A DNA stretch of 64,000 nt from JAGVPT01 sp963772165 (GTDB lineage Bacteria > Bacteroidota > Ignavibacteria > UBA10030 > UBA8401): contig CAVYWA010000014.1 in assembly GCA_963772165.1 (NCBI GenBank), positions 1-64,000 on the forward strand, given 5' to 3'. Position numbers and translations under genes: made by a program. The notes below the pieces were generated by a model. That model did not search any database. It had not been told where the DNA came from and worked only from the letters and a program-made list of their open reading frames with translations. The first letter of the stretch is position 1. The number at the start of each line of letters is the position of its first letter. Below, piece after piece: positions 22,312 to 31,821 of this stretch.

Positions 22312-25300
22312 TTATTGGATGTTGAACCCTTCAATCGCAACATCCGGTTTTTCTCCCTGCGTGTCGGCGTCCTCAACTTCCATCGTGATCGTCCGTTTCT
22401 CTCCGGGCATCAGCGATATAAAGTTATCACTAAAAATCACCGGCAAAATCCGTTCCCCGCTTTTTGCCCGAACGACTTTCACTTTGACCATGAGAGCCGG
22501 CTGAGCGGTGTTGTTGAGAAGCTCGGTGGTGAGGTGCCACTGGTTTCCATCTCTCGTCGCCGTCGTTTTTATATTCAGCCTCACTTTCGGGAGTGCCCGC
22601 GCAGCTTTGAGGTCGTCTTCCTTTACTCCGCGCCAGTAGAGATTGTTGGAAAGTTCCGCGGCGCCTCTTTTCAGCGTAAGCCTGATAAAATAGACGCTGC
22701 TGAGACTGTCGGGATACTCAACCTTAAAACATCGCTCAGTGTGATCTTCAGGGCAATCGATAACAGCTTTCTTCCCCAGCCTTATTGTTCCATCAAGATT
22801 GATAATCTCCATCGTTGCAGTGAGGCCCACGCCATTCTGGATACTGTAATTCACCACTTCAATGCTGTCGGTTAACGGATTCCACTGGATGTGCAGCGGC
22901 TCGTTGGCTTTCTTGCAGCCGAAATATGCGGCGGTCGGTTCGAAATAATAATCGTACGTCTGCCATACCATCGAGGGCCACGCCGGATGACTCATCCACA
23001 ATAAAATTCCCATCCTGTTCTTGCTCTGGGCTTCGAACATCGCGCGATATCCCTGGTAATTTACCCACTGGGCAAGAGTGAGCCAGTCTTTGACGTTGTC
23101 TGCCGGTCCGAAGTTGTCTGAGATTTGCTGGATGAATGATAATCCGTGTTGAGCGCTCTCCATGTTGAAGTCATGGACGCCCCACATGCGTTGGATCGGC
23201 CAGACGGTGGAATCGGGAAGCATTTGTGTTAAACTTTCATACGAAACCATGTTCGGCATTCCGATTTCGCTGTGCAGCTTTTCTGTTGCCCGCTCTTCGA
23301 AATAGAATTTCAAAGGCATTGCACGGTACGGTCCGCCGCCGCTTACAACACCAAATGAAGAACTCGAAATGTAATGCAATCCCGGATGGAGCTGCGGCAA
23401 TAAAACCCTGATTGCGGAGTCGATCGGTTCGGGAGGATTGCCTTCGTTCCGGCCGCAATACAATCCAATTGAGGGATGGTTGCGAATCCGTTTCACGAAG
23501 TCATCGGCATTCTGCATGAACATTGCATTGTCGTTCGGGTCGGGACCGTCCAAAGGGTTCGCGAGCCAAAAATCCTGCCAGACCATAATTCCGTAACGAT
23601 CGCATGCGTCGTAGAATGCATCGTCTCCGGTCTGACCTACCCAGTTCCTGATCATCGTAAAGTTCATTTCTTTGTGATAACGGACGGCAATGTCATATTC
23701 CCGCGCGCGGTAACGGAGCATCGATTCGGAAAAGCCCCAATTGCCTCCCCGCCCGATAAACCTTCTTCCGTTCACCCAAACTTTTAAAGCGCCGCCTTCT
23801 TCCGAGTACGACATTTGCCTGACACCGGTTGCAAACGATTTCGCATCCGATGTTCTGCCATCTGCTGTCCGGAACTCCAATTTCACGTCGTAAAGGTTTT
23901 GCGCGCCGTAACCGTTCGGCCACCAGAGTTTTGGATTTTTCAATCGGAGCGAAGGATGTGTTGATGGATCAAGATGCACCGTTTTCGTTTCGGCTGCATT
24001 CAATGAAACCGGCTGCTCAAAAGTTATGTCGCCGAAACTTCCCCGCACGATTCCTTTCTCTTCTTTGGAAGTATGGTTGCGAAGAGTCAATTGAACATCG
24101 ATGTCGGCCGACGATGTGTCGGGCAACGCCAGTTTCGTCGAAACGAACGGGTCTTCAATCGTTACAGCACCGGTCGCTGTTAGGTAGACATCACTCCAAA
24201 TTCCGATATCCCGCCCGCGAATCGTCGGTATCCAATCCCAGCCGATCGTCGCGTGGAATGTCGGATTGTCGGCGCCGAGTTCGCCTCCGTTTGCATCATG
24301 GCTGAGCTTCGTTTGCTCTTTGACAAATCCGGGCGTATCATTTTTTTTGATGCGCACCGCCAGAAAATTTTTTTCTCCTCGGATAACAACGTCGGAAACA
24401 TCAAAGTGTGCACGCGTAAAAGCTCCTTCAATCAATCCGAGTTTCTGTCCATTCAGATAGACTTCCGCTTTCCAGTTTATTCCGTCAAAGTTCAGGAACA
24501 TCTTTTGGCCGGCCGATGCCGAAGGAGCAATGAATTCGTCGCGATACCAGAAATCGGAACAGAAATACGAATCAGAAATCAAAAGCTGATTGTCCCCGAA
24601 GTTCGGATCCGGCAGCGCTCCGGCGTTCAAGTAACTCACGAGCACCGTCCCCGGCACTGTCGCGATGATCCAATCGGCGTCGTTGAATCCGGGCTTTGAA
24701 AGTGTTTCACCATCCGCATTCACGAGTGATTCGCGCTGAAGTTTCCATGCGCCGCCGGCGAGATCCATTCTATCGTTTTTTCCGCTCTGAGCTTGAGGAT
24801 GAGCGATGGGAACAGGACCGCCCGTTCCGAAGACTTCCATCTCACTCAAAATATACCCTTCGGCGGAGACCGGTTTTTTCATCAAAACGCGCACGTATCT
24901 TCCTTGTGCCGGTGCATCGAGTTTGATCTCGTCCGTCTGGCCTTTCTCTGCATTTTCCGGCAACGGTGCGATGTCTTTCCACGCTGCTGCGTCATCCGAC
25001 GCCTGGATCGATCCGGCAGCGGCGCGGCGAATCCAGCTCAGGACGATTCGATTGAATGTACATTTCGCCCCGAGGTCGACATACACCCATTCCTGCGGAG
25101 AACCGGCGCTCATCCAAGCGCTTGTGAAACTGAATGGTCCGCCGATCGGCGCATGTTTCCCACGGCTGAACATTCCAAACTCGCCGACCGCCCAGTTCTT
25201 TGCGTTCGGAACGTTGAAGTCAAGCCGATAGAAGCGGAAGTGTAACGCTGCAGCTGGTTTGATGGAGTAATCGAACGATCTCAAATTGGGAGGAGAAATT

Positions 25301-25884
25301 CTCCGCCACCATCCCGTCAGTGAATCGCCGGGCAATTCATTGCCGCTCACTATTCCCGATCGCTCCCATGCCTTTCCGTCATTGGATCCGCTGACGGTTA
25401 TCTCCCAATGTTGCGGCGGAAGGCTATCGACCAGAACGTTGCCCGTCAAGTTTACGCTGTCTATGTCGGGTATGATGCCATTTCCTGCGAGTTCGATTTG
25501 AAGCCAAGCGTTTGCCCCCTCAAGATTTTTCCGCGTCATCGGGTTGCGGTCAAGAATCCATCCTCGCTCGTTTCTCTTCACGACTCCATCGCTGCTGGTT
25601 GTCACGACGATCCATGATGGAAGCTGTGTCTCTTTTATTCCATCGGTGATAAGCTGGGCGGTGCAGTTGTAATCGTAGCTGCTTGATTGGTACGCCGGCC
25701 TGTGCAACGCAAGGTTGCGATAGGCCTTTGCTTCGATCTTCATCGAAGGGGAGAAATCTTCTTTCGTATCTCCCGGGTACACGCCTACTCCGCGCGTATA
25801 TTCCTGCGCTGTGAGCGTGGAGGCGGCAATGACCGCAAATAAACACATCAGGCACAAAGTGGCGAAACGTTTGTCTGTAAGCAT
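22312..25884 (-). CDS. Secreted GH2-family glycoside hydrolase with discoidin-type modules
   Basis: About 1190 aa from the ATG at 25884, chosen because it gives a compact signal peptide (RFATLCLMCLFAVIAAS); the frame opens at 25920. Residue numbers here count from 25920. F5/8 type C-like modules lie at about 65-250 and 262-367. The GH2 sugar-binding domain (about 388-585, FWYRDEFIAP, FLNFDGINWKAEVYLNG) is followed by an Ig-like domain and the TIM-barrel. The general acid is probably E826 (YCGRNEGNPP) and the nucleophile E885 (LHSEIGMP). The layout resembles exo-beta-glucosaminidase or beta-mannosidase relatives; exact substrate unknown. Confidence 0.85.
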   Translation of the reverse strand: MLTDKRFATLCLMCLFAVIAASTLTAQEYTRGVGVYPGDTKEDFSPSMKIEAKAYRNLALHRPAYQSSSYDYNCTAQLITDGIKETQLPSWIVVTTSSDGVVKRNERGWILDRNPMTRKNLEGANAWLQIELAGNGIIPDIDSVNLTGNVLVDSLPPQHWEITVSGSNDGKAWERSGIVSGNELPGDSLTGWWRRISPPNLRSFDYSIKPAAALHFRFYRLDFNVPNAKNWAVGEFGMFSRGKHAPIGGPFSFTSAWMSAGSPQEWVYVDLGAKCTFNRIVLSWIRRAAAGSIQASDDAAAWKDIAPLPENAEKGQTDEIKLDAPAQGRYVRVLMKKPVSAEGYILSEMEVFGTGGPVPIAHPQAQSGKNDRMDLAGGAWKLQRESLVNADGETLSKPGFNDADWIIATVPGTVLVSYLNAGALPDPNFGDNQLLISDSYFCSDFWYRDEFIAPSASAGQKMFLNFDGINWKAEVYLNGQKLGLIEGAFTRAHFDVSDVVIRGEKNFLAVRIKKNDTPGFVKEQTKLSHDANGGELGADNPTFHATIGWDWIPTIRGRDIGIWSDVYLTATGAVTIEDPFVSTKLALPDTSSADIDVQLTLRNHTSKEEKGIVRGSFGDITFEQPVSLNAAETKTVHLDPSTHPSLRLKNPKLWWPNGYGAQNLYDVKLEFRTADGRTSDAKSFATGVRQMSYSEEGGALKVWVNGRRFIGRGGNWGFSESMLRYRAREYDIAVRYHKEMNFTMIRNWVGQTGDDAFYDACDRYGIMVWQDFWLANPLDGPDPNDNAMFMQNADDFVKRIRNHPSIGLYCGRNEGNPPEPIDSAIRVLLPQLHPGLHYISSSSFGVVSGGGPYRAMPLKFYFEERATEKLHSEIGMPNMVSYESLTQMLPDSTVWPIQRMWGVHDFNMESAQHGLSFIQQISDNFGPADNVKDWLTLAQWVNYQGYRAMFEAQSKNRMGILLWMSHPAWPSMVWQTYDYYFEPTAAYFGCKKANEPLHIQWNPLTDSIEVVNYSIQNGVGLTATMEIINLDGTIRLGKKAVIDCPEDHTERCFKVEYPDSLSSVYFIRLTLKRGAAELSNNLYWRGVKEDDLKAARALPKVRLNIKTTATRDGNQWHLTTELLNNTAQPALMVKVKVVRAKSGERILPVIFSDNFISLMPGEKRTITMEVEDADTQGEKPDVAIEGFNIQ

Positions 25885-26047
25885 AGAATTGAAGTTCTCA
25901 GGGCTTTCGATGAGAGGCATTAAGAGTTGAATTATTCAGCAAGGAGAATATACAGATTCTTCATCCATCTGTGCAAGTAGTATTTGGGACTTCGCTCCAC
26001 GCAATGACATTACTCTTCAAAGATCCCACAACCCCTTAAGTGGTAGT

Positions 26048-26150
26048 GGCTCAATTTGAATAAAAAAATGTCATGCCCACGAAAGTGGGCATCCATTGTG
26101 GAGCAAAAAAATATTGGATTCCCGCTTTCGCGGGAATGACAAACTGAGCC
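26048..26150. repeat. Short palindromic repeat (MITE-like), copy 1
   Basis: GGCTCAATTTG at 26048-26058 and its imperfect complement CAAACTGAGCC at 26140-26150 bound a 103-bp element with two inner stems (GCCCACGAAAGTGGGC and TTCCCGCTTTCGCGGGAA). A relative with the same ends lies at 27411-27538, on the other side of the oxidoreductase gene. Confidence 0.7.
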
Positions 26151-26271
26151 AGCACACCTGAAGTGCTCCGCTTGATTCTCTTCTGCATTTTTCGGATATT
26201 ATTTCCCGAATATTGAACCGAGGCAAAGAACTTCGCAGTCTCTTTCACCGTAACATTTTCCTTCCCAAACC

Positions 26272-27270
26272 ATGAAATCCTCACCACGCAAAATTCGCTA
26301 CGGCATTCTCGGGTTTGGTTTGTTCGCAGAGCGTGCCATCGCCCCGGCAATCCGGGCATCGTCCAATTCAGAATTGATCGCGATCCAGAAGCGTTCACTA
26401 TCCGCAGCAGAGGAAAAGGCGAAGGCGCTTGGAATTCCTCTGTCGTTCGATTCAGTGGAAAAACTGGCGGCCCATGAGGACGTCGATGCGGTCTATATTG
26501 TTTCTGCGAACGCATTCCATTGTCCGTCTACTATCGCGGCCGCCCGGGCAAAAAAACATGTCCTCGTCGAAAAACCAATGGCGTTGAACGCGGCCGAAGC
26601 GCGGAAGATGATTGCTGCATGCAAACAGCACGGCGTTGCGTTGATGGTCGGACATATGCTGAGGCTTTCTCCATTGGTGCGCCGGATGCGCGATATCGTC
26701 CAATCGGGAATGATCGGCGACATCACGGAAGCCCGGGCGGATTTTGTCTACGACGGACGGACAAGCCACCGCTCCTGGCTGTTCGACCGAAAGCTCGCCG
26801 GCGGCGGCCCGGTCTACGATATCGGCGTGCATGGACTGGACACGCTACGATTCATTTTGAACGACGAGGTCGTGTCCACAAAAAGCGATTTGCATCCTCG
26901 TCCGACCGTGAAAAGAACGGAAGAGAGCGCAAACATCATTCTAAAATTCTCCCGCGGAACGCTCGCATCGATCTACTGCTCGTTTGCGGCTCCGCTGCGA
27001 AGAACGTTTATCGAGTTTATCGGAACGAAAGGAATTATTTCGGCCTACGGGTTTACTCAAAACAGTACAACCATCTCTCTCCGTGTCACGATGGGGAAGG
27101 ATGGAAAAGAACAACCGGCTTCGATAGAGGAGATTGCGGTCCCGAATTTATATATCGAGCAGGTTACCCGATTTTCTGCAAGCATCATCGACGGCACGGA
27201 ACCGTTCGCGCCAGGGAGCGTTGGGTTGAAGAATCAAATCGTTCTCGACGCTGCGATGCGGGCACAATAA
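26272..27270 (+). CDS. Gfo/Idh/MocA-family oxidoreductase
   Basis: 332 aa. The N-terminal NAD(P)-binding fold is YGILGFGLFAERAIAPAI (10-27). VDAVYIVSANAFHCPSTIAA (about 72-91) and the family signature HVLVEKPMALNAAEA (about 95-109, with the EKP lysine) follow. The C-terminal domain contains GGGPVYDIGVHGLDTLRFIL (about 180-199), with the conserved D-x-x-x-H. Likely to oxidise a sugar or inositol derivative; the neighbouring GH2 and GH31 genes suggest a role in saccharide catabolism. It is flanked by two MITE-like repeats. Confidence 0.88.
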   Translation: MKSSPRKIRYGILGFGLFAERAIAPAIRASSNSELIAIQKRSLSAAEEKAKALGIPLSFDSVEKLAAHEDVDAVYIVSANAFHCPSTIAAARAKKHVLVEKPMALNAAEARKMIAACKQHGVALMVGHMLRLSPLVRRMRDIVQSGMIGDITEARADFVYDGRTSHRSWLFDRKLAGGGPVYDIGVHGLDTLRFILNDEVVSTKSDLHPRPTVKRTEESANIILKFSRGTLASIYCSFAAPLRRTFIEFIGTKGIISAYGFTQNSTTISLRVTMGKDGKEQPASIEEIAVPNLYIEQVTRFSASIIDGTEPFAPGSVGLKNQIVLDAAMRAQ

Positions 27271-27324
27271 CGAACCGCCAAAACGCGAAAGCAAAAAAGG
27301 AAATGGAAAGCCTCAAGGAATAAA

Positions 27325-27410
27325 AATTTGAAGAGATTGCTTCGTCTCCCGACGAAGAACGTCGGGATCCTCGCAATGACCATGCTTTTATTTTTGAGAT
27401 AGCTTCTAGT
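27325..27410. repeat. REP-like fragment plus single MITE end
   Basis: GATTGCTTCG...CTCGCAATGAC (27333-27380) belongs to the same family as the element at 30060-30158. TTTTTGAGATAGCTTCTAGT at 27391-27410 matches the right end of the MITE at 41985-42213. No left end was found, so this is a truncated or mosaic copy. Confidence 0.6.
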
Positions 27411-27538
27411 GACTCAATTTGAGTAAGAAATTGTCATGCTCATCCCGTGTCAAGCACGGGATAAGCTCCAGCGGGCATCAATTATGGCGCAAAAAAAAAT
27501 ATTAGATTTCCGCTTTCGCGGCAATGACAAAGTGAGCC
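27411..27538. repeat. Short palindromic repeat (MITE-like), copy 2
   Basis: GACTCAATTTG (27411) to AAAGTGAGCC (27538) matches copy 1 at 26048-26150 in ends and layout. It has a longer first stem (ATCCCGTG...CACGGGAT) and a decayed second stem (TTCCGCTTTCGCGGCAA). Confidence 0.65.
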
Positions 27539-27566
27539 GGCACCGAACAATTCGGAGAATTGAACC

Positions 27567-30014
27567 GTGAAATTAATTTTCTTATATGCAGGGCTACTGT
27601 CTATGGCAGTCACAACCGTTAATGCAGGATGGAAAACCATCGGCGATGCACAGCTTGTGCTAAATTCCGACCAGCAGATCGTCATCACCTGCGGCGATTC
27701 GGAGGTCCAGATAACGCCGTTGGCAAACGACATGGTGCATGTCCGCGTTGTTCGCAGCGCAGATCCGAAGAACCCCGCCTCGTGGGCGGCGGTAAAAGAA
27801 AAGTGGGATTTGCCGAAGCATGAATTCGAGCAGGACCAGAAAAGCGTTACGATCACGCTGAAGGATATGACTGTCAGAATTACGAAATCGCCGTTGAGAA
27901 TTTCTTTTCTGACTCCAGAAGGCGAAGTGGTCAACCAGGACGATTCGTTGAAGGGCATGGCATGGGATGGGGAGCAAGTCCGCGTCTGGAAAACGATGCC
28001 GGAAAATGAATTGTATTACGGCTTCGGTGAGAAGACGGGAATGCTCGAGCGCCGCGACCTCGCCGTAACCAATTGGAATACCGATATCCCGGCTTACACT
28101 CCCGGGACAGATCCCATCTATCAATCGATCCCATTCTTCCTCGGAATGAAGAGCGGAAAATTTTATGGAATATTTTTCGACAACACATTTCGCTCGTCGT
28201 TCGATATGGGTAAAGAATCCGAACGCTACTATTCGTTCGGCGCAGACGGAGGGTTGATCGATTACTATTTCTTCTATGGGCCAAGCCCCAAGAAGGTGAT
28301 CGAACGTTTCACAGAGCTGACCGGGCGGATGAACCTCCCGCCGAAATGGGCCATCGGTTACCAGCAATGCCGATGGAGCTACTATCCCGAATCCAAAGTG
28401 CGCGATATCGCCGGCAATTTCCGCAAGCGCGGAATTCCCTGCGACGTTATTTACCTCGACATCGACTACATGGACGGCTACCGATGCTTTACCTGGAATA
28501 ACAAAAATTTCCCCGACCCGAAAAAAATGATCGCAGACCTTGCGGAGGATGGATTCAAGATCATTACGATTATCGACCCGGGAATCAAAGAAGACTCGTC
28601 GTACTCGGTGTTCAAAGAAGGCTTGAAGGGGAAACATTTTGTCCTGAATCCGGACAGCACGCTGTTCATCGGCCCGGTGTGGCCGGGGGAGTGCGCCTTC
28701 CCCGATTTTGCAAATTCGCAGGCGCGAGCATGGTGGGGGACTCTCTATAAAAATTTGGTGCAGACGGGAGTCAAGGGATTTTGGAATGACATGAACGAGC
28801 CGTCGGTCTTCGACGTTCCTTCGAAAACATTTCCGGTGGACGTTCGCCATAATGTGGACGGCGTAATCCGAACACATGCGGAAATTCATAACGTGTACGG
28901 CATGCAGATGGCTCGCGGGACGTATGAAGGATTGCGGCGGCTTAGCCCGAACGAACGGCCGTTTGTCCTGACACGCGCCGGATACGCCGGAACACAACGG
29001 TATGCAGCTGCGTGGACGGGCGATAATGTGAGCAGCTGGGAACATCTTGCCATGGCAATTCCGATGTGCCTGAATTTTGGGTTATCGGGGCAACCCTTTG
29101 TCGGCCCGGATATCGGCGGATTCATAGGAAGCCCGACGGGAGAAATGTACACGCGATGGCTGCAATACGGCGTCTTCCTTCCGTTGTGCCGGTCGCATTC
29201 GGTGAAAGGAAGCATCGACAAAGAGCCGTGGGTCTACGGCGACGAGTACGAAAAAATCAATAAAAAGTTTATCGAGCTGCGTTACCAATTGCTGCCGTTT
29301 CTCTACACAGAGTTTTACAAGGCATCCCTTTCGGGAATTCCGATCATGCGGCCGCTCATGCTCGAGTTTCCCGAGGATAAGACGACGTACCGCATCGATA
29401 CGCAATTTATGGTGGGGGAAAATATTCTCGTCTCGCCTGTGCTGGAAGCCGGGTCGAAAACTCGGCTCATGTATTTGCCGAACGGCGAGTGGTACGACTT
29501 CTGGACGCGGGAAAAAATTGCGGGCGGAAGGTGGATTGATGCTAAGGCCCCGCTCGACGTGATGCCGGTCTTTATCCGCGCCGGCGCAGTCGTACCGATG
29601 CAGCAAGTCGTCCAGTACACGGACCAAGCGCCCGCCGACCCGTTGACGTTTGAAATATTTCCATCTGCCGAAGCGAAAGGGATCTGCTACGAAGATGACG
29701 GCATCAGCTTCGATTATCAAAAAGGGAAATACAGGAGGGTCGGCATAACGGCTGTGGTGCAAGGATCGGATATCGCAATTACACGCTCCGCTGCAGAAGG
29801 GGAGTTCACCCCGGCGCAGCGTTCGGTGGTTTTCGCTCTTAACGGTGTCGGTCAGAAACCGGCGTCAGTTTTGGTCAGTGGGAAAGCTGTGCCGGAGGTT
29901 TCATCGCTTGCCGATGCGAAGGAGGGCTGGATATTTGACTCAATACTCAAACGAGTGAGCATAAAGACGCCGGATTCGCAGGAAGAGATCGATGTTGCGG
30001 TGAAGCAGCAATAA
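27567..30014 (+). CDS. Secreted GH31 alpha-glucosidase
   Basis: 815 aa with a signal peptide (MKLIFLYAGLLSMAVTTVNA). An N-terminal beta-sandwich contains LYYGFGEKTG (about 149-158). The catalytic barrel has the nucleophile D408 in GFWNDMNEPSVF and the acid/base D486 in AWTGDNVSSWEHL. VIYLDIDYMDGYRCFTW (about 294-310) and the C-terminal beta-domains (FIRAGAVVPMQ) are typical of GH31. It probably releases glucose from alpha-linked oligosaccharides or starch fragments in the periplasm. It is preceded by the oxidoreductase gene on the same strand, although repeats lie between them. Confidence 0.93.
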   Translation: MKLIFLYAGLLSMAVTTVNAGWKTIGDAQLVLNSDQQIVITCGDSEVQITPLANDMVHVRVVRSADPKNPASWAAVKEKWDLPKHEFEQDQKSVTITLKDMTVRITKSPLRISFLTPEGEVVNQDDSLKGMAWDGEQVRVWKTMPENELYYGFGEKTGMLERRDLAVTNWNTDIPAYTPGTDPIYQSIPFFLGMKSGKFYGIFFDNTFRSSFDMGKESERYYSFGADGGLIDYYFFYGPSPKKVIERFTELTGRMNLPPKWAIGYQQCRWSYYPESKVRDIAGNFRKRGIPCDVIYLDIDYMDGYRCFTWNNKNFPDPKKMIADLAEDGFKIITIIDPGIKEDSSYSVFKEGLKGKHFVLNPDSTLFIGPVWPGECAFPDFANSQARAWWGTLYKNLVQTGVKGFWNDMNEPSVFDVPSKTFPVDVRHNVDGVIRTHAEIHNVYGMQMARGTYEGLRRLSPNERPFVLTRAGYAGTQRYAAAWTGDNVSSWEHLAMAIPMCLNFGLSGQPFVGPDIGGFIGSPTGEMYTRWLQYGVFLPLCRSHSVKGSIDKEPWVYGDEYEKINKKFIELRYQLLPFLYTEFYKASLSGIPIMRPLMLEFPEDKTTYRIDTQFMVGENILVSPVLEAGSKTRLMYLPNGEWYDFWTREKIAGGRWIDAKAPLDVMPVFIRAGAVVPMQQVVQYTDQAPADPLTFEIFPSAEAKGICYEDDGISFDYQKGKYRRVGITAVVQGSDIAITRSAAEGEFTPAQRSVVFALNGVGQKPASVLVSGKAVPEVSSLADAKEGWIFDSILKRVSIKTPDSQEEIDVAVKQQ

Positions 30015-30059
30015 ACCTTGATAAGGTTACGCAATTCCGGGTCGTGCTACAGTTTGAAG

Positions 30060-30158
30060 GTCATTGCGAGCGGAGCGAAGCAATCCCCCAAGGAAACGGG
30101 GATTGTCCCGCTGTAGGGGATCCCTTCGGGACTTCGGCAAAAAGCGCCTCGCAATGAC
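30060..30158. repeat. REP-like palindromic element
   Basis: GTCATTGCGAG (30060-30070) and CTCGCAATGAC (30148-30158) form a perfect 11-bp inverted repeat. Inside are GAAGCAATCCCC and two stem pairs (CCCCAAGGAAACGGGG; GATCCCTTCGGGAC). It is a widely seen bacterial repeat type, located in the intergenic stretch between the GH31 and phosphofructokinase genes. Confidence 0.75.
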
Positions 30159-30282
30159 TTCTTCTTAAGAAAAAAACTCAAACTGGAACACTACCCAATT
30201 CCGGCTTTACGATGTCCGAAAAATTTCGTACATTAAATAGCTTTAAAGTAAGATCGTGTACAACTAATTAGAAGGAAAATAC

Positions 30283-31383
30283 GTGGCTGAAAAGAAAGTG
30301 AAACGAGTTGGAATTCTCACCGGAGGCGGCGATTGCCCCGGACTTAACGCGGTTATCCGCGGCGTCGGCAAGTCCGGTATTAACGATCATAGTCTGACAG
30401 TTGTCGGCATTGAAGACGGCTTTGAAGGGTTTGTGGAAGGACGGATGCACGAAATCTCGCGGAGAGAAGTCTCGGGCATAATCGGATTGGGCGGGACGAT
30501 CCTCGGAACGTCCAACAAAGGAGACCCGTTTCACTATCCCGCAGAAGGGAACAACGGGATTGAAATTGTCGATGCGTCGGCTCGAACGCTGAAGCATTAC
30601 AAAGGATGGGGATTGGATTGCCTTATCGCCATCGGCGGCGACGGGACGATGCACATCTCGAACAAGCTGGGTGAGATGGGGATGAACATCATCGGCGTTC
30701 CGAAAACGATCGACAACGACCTTGAAGCTACCGACCAAACGTTTGGGTTCGATACCGCGCTTTCGATCGCGTCGGAAGCAATCGACCGCCTTCATACAAC
30801 CGGTTCGGCGCATCATCGTGTCATGGTGATTGAGGTGATGGGAAGATATGCCGGATGGATCGCCCTCGAAGCGGGTTTGGCGGGCGGTGCAGATATTATT
30901 TTAATACCCGAGATTCCGTTCAAGTGGAGTTCTGTGTTTGAAAAGGTGATCGAACGGGGCACGCGCGGCAACCGTTTCAGCATCGTGTGTGTTGCGGAGG
31001 GGGCCAAGGCTGCAGACGAAGAGGTTGTCGTGAAAGAGACCGATATCAAAAGGACAGACCCGCTCCGTTTCGGCGGGATCGGCGAACACGTGTCCCAAAG
31101 GATTTCGACCGAGACAGGGTTGGAGTCCCGTGTCACCGTGCTCGGACATCTTCAGCGAGGAGGGAGTCCGACTGCGTTTGACAGGATTTTAGCGACGCGG
31201 TATGGGACAAAAGCTGTCGAACTCGCCGTCCACGGAAAATTTGCGCACATGGTCAGCCTTCGCGGGCTTCACGTCACAGCCGTTCCTATTGCCGATGCAA
31301 TTGCACACCAACGGCTTGTTCCCGTCGACGGGGAAATCGTAAAAGCGGCGCGGGCCGTCGGTATTACTTTCGGGGATGAATAG
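30283..31383 (+). CDS. pfkA: 6-phosphofructokinase
   Basis: 366 aa with a GTG start; AGAAGGAAAATAC upstream supplies the ribosome-binding site. GILTGGGDCPGLNAVIRGV (10-28) is the nucleotide phosphate-binding loop. IGGDGTMHIS (117-126) and PKTIDNDLEATDQTFGFDTA (140-159) contain the catalytic Asp. GHLQRGGSPTAFDR near the C-terminus binds the substrate. The Gly at the GGDG position with Lys in PKTIDND is the pattern usually associated with ATP-dependent group III enzymes rather than PPi-dependent ones; cofactor choice remains inference. Commits fructose 6-phosphate to glycolysis. Confidence 0.93.
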   Translation: MAEKKVKRVGILTGGGDCPGLNAVIRGVGKSGINDHSLTVVGIEDGFEGFVEGRMHEISRREVSGIIGLGGTILGTSNKGDPFHYPAEGNNGIEIVDASARTLKHYKGWGLDCLIAIGGDGTMHISNKLGEMGMNIIGVPKTIDNDLEATDQTFGFDTALSIASEAIDRLHTTGSAHHRVMVIEVMGRYAGWIALEAGLAGGADIILIPEIPFKWSSVFEKVIERGTRGNRFSIVCVAEGAKAADEEVVVKETDIKRTDPLRFGGIGEHVSQRISTETGLESRVTVLGHLQRGGSPTAFDRILATRYGTKAVELAVHGKFAHMVSLRGLHVTAVPIADAIAHQRLVPVDGEIVKAARAVGITFGDE

Positions 31384-31410
31384 CGAGCGCCCATAATTGC
31401 CTTTTTAGGA

Positions 31411-31490
31411 ACCACCAAGGCGCCAAGACGCAAAGAATTTTTCGTTTTTTTTATTCCAATACTTTTATTCTTGGCGCCTTGGCGGTTAAG
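31411..31490. repeat. Long dyad, 'CCAAGGCGCCAAGA' repeat, copy 1
   Basis: ACCACCAAGGCGCCAAGA at 31411-31428 is complementary to TCTTGGCGCCTTGGCGGT at about 31469-31486. Related but more decayed elements lie at 39803-39868 and 60832-60903. It may act as a transcript-end hairpin after pfkA, although no U-run follows it. Confidence 0.65.
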
Positions 31491-31497
31491 TCAAACG

Positions 31498-31713
31498 ATG
31501 ACACGCGTTGAACAACATACGATGATCGGCGAGCTGAAAGACTACGCACGTTTCATGAAGGGAAAAGACGCCTTCGATTTTGAAATGTTCGTGAAACGGG
31601 ATAAAGACGACGAAGACCTCGACGAACTTTCGCAGCGGCGGCTTGAGTCTCTCTACGAGATATACAAGACGATGAAGCCAAAGCCGAAGATGAAAAATCC
31701 ATTTGAGAAATAA
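31498..31713 (+). CDS. Small charged hypothetical protein
   Basis: 71 aa from the ATG at 31498; an earlier frame start would lie inside the repeat. Very charged, helical composition (DELSQRRLESLYEIYKTMKP, about 47-66), with a central KGKDAFDFEMFVKRDKDDED. No family recognised. Same strand as pfkA and the following aldo/keto reductase. Confidence 0.6.
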   Translation: MTRVEQHTMIGELKDYARFMKGKDAFDFEMFVKRDKDDEDLDELSQRRLESLYEIYKTMKPKPKMKNPFEK

Positions 31714-31821
31714 TCGAACCCCTCTATTACCCTCTCTCCTCCAATGCAAGGAACAGCGGAACGGATGTTCAAGCCATGCATAGACAAACCTCGCCATCGG
31801 TCATAACCCTGGAGTACTCGT

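Noticed and set aside
26520..27323. 267-aa + strand ORF overlapping the oxidoreductase gene
   Set aside because: It is a different frame of a well-supported gene, rich in Arg, Cys and His as expected for an out-of-frame shadow.
27660..29045. 461-aa minus-strand ORF across the GH31 gene
   Set aside because: Antisense to a clear GH31 gene with catalytic motifs; composition is typical of antisense frames in GC-rich codon usage.
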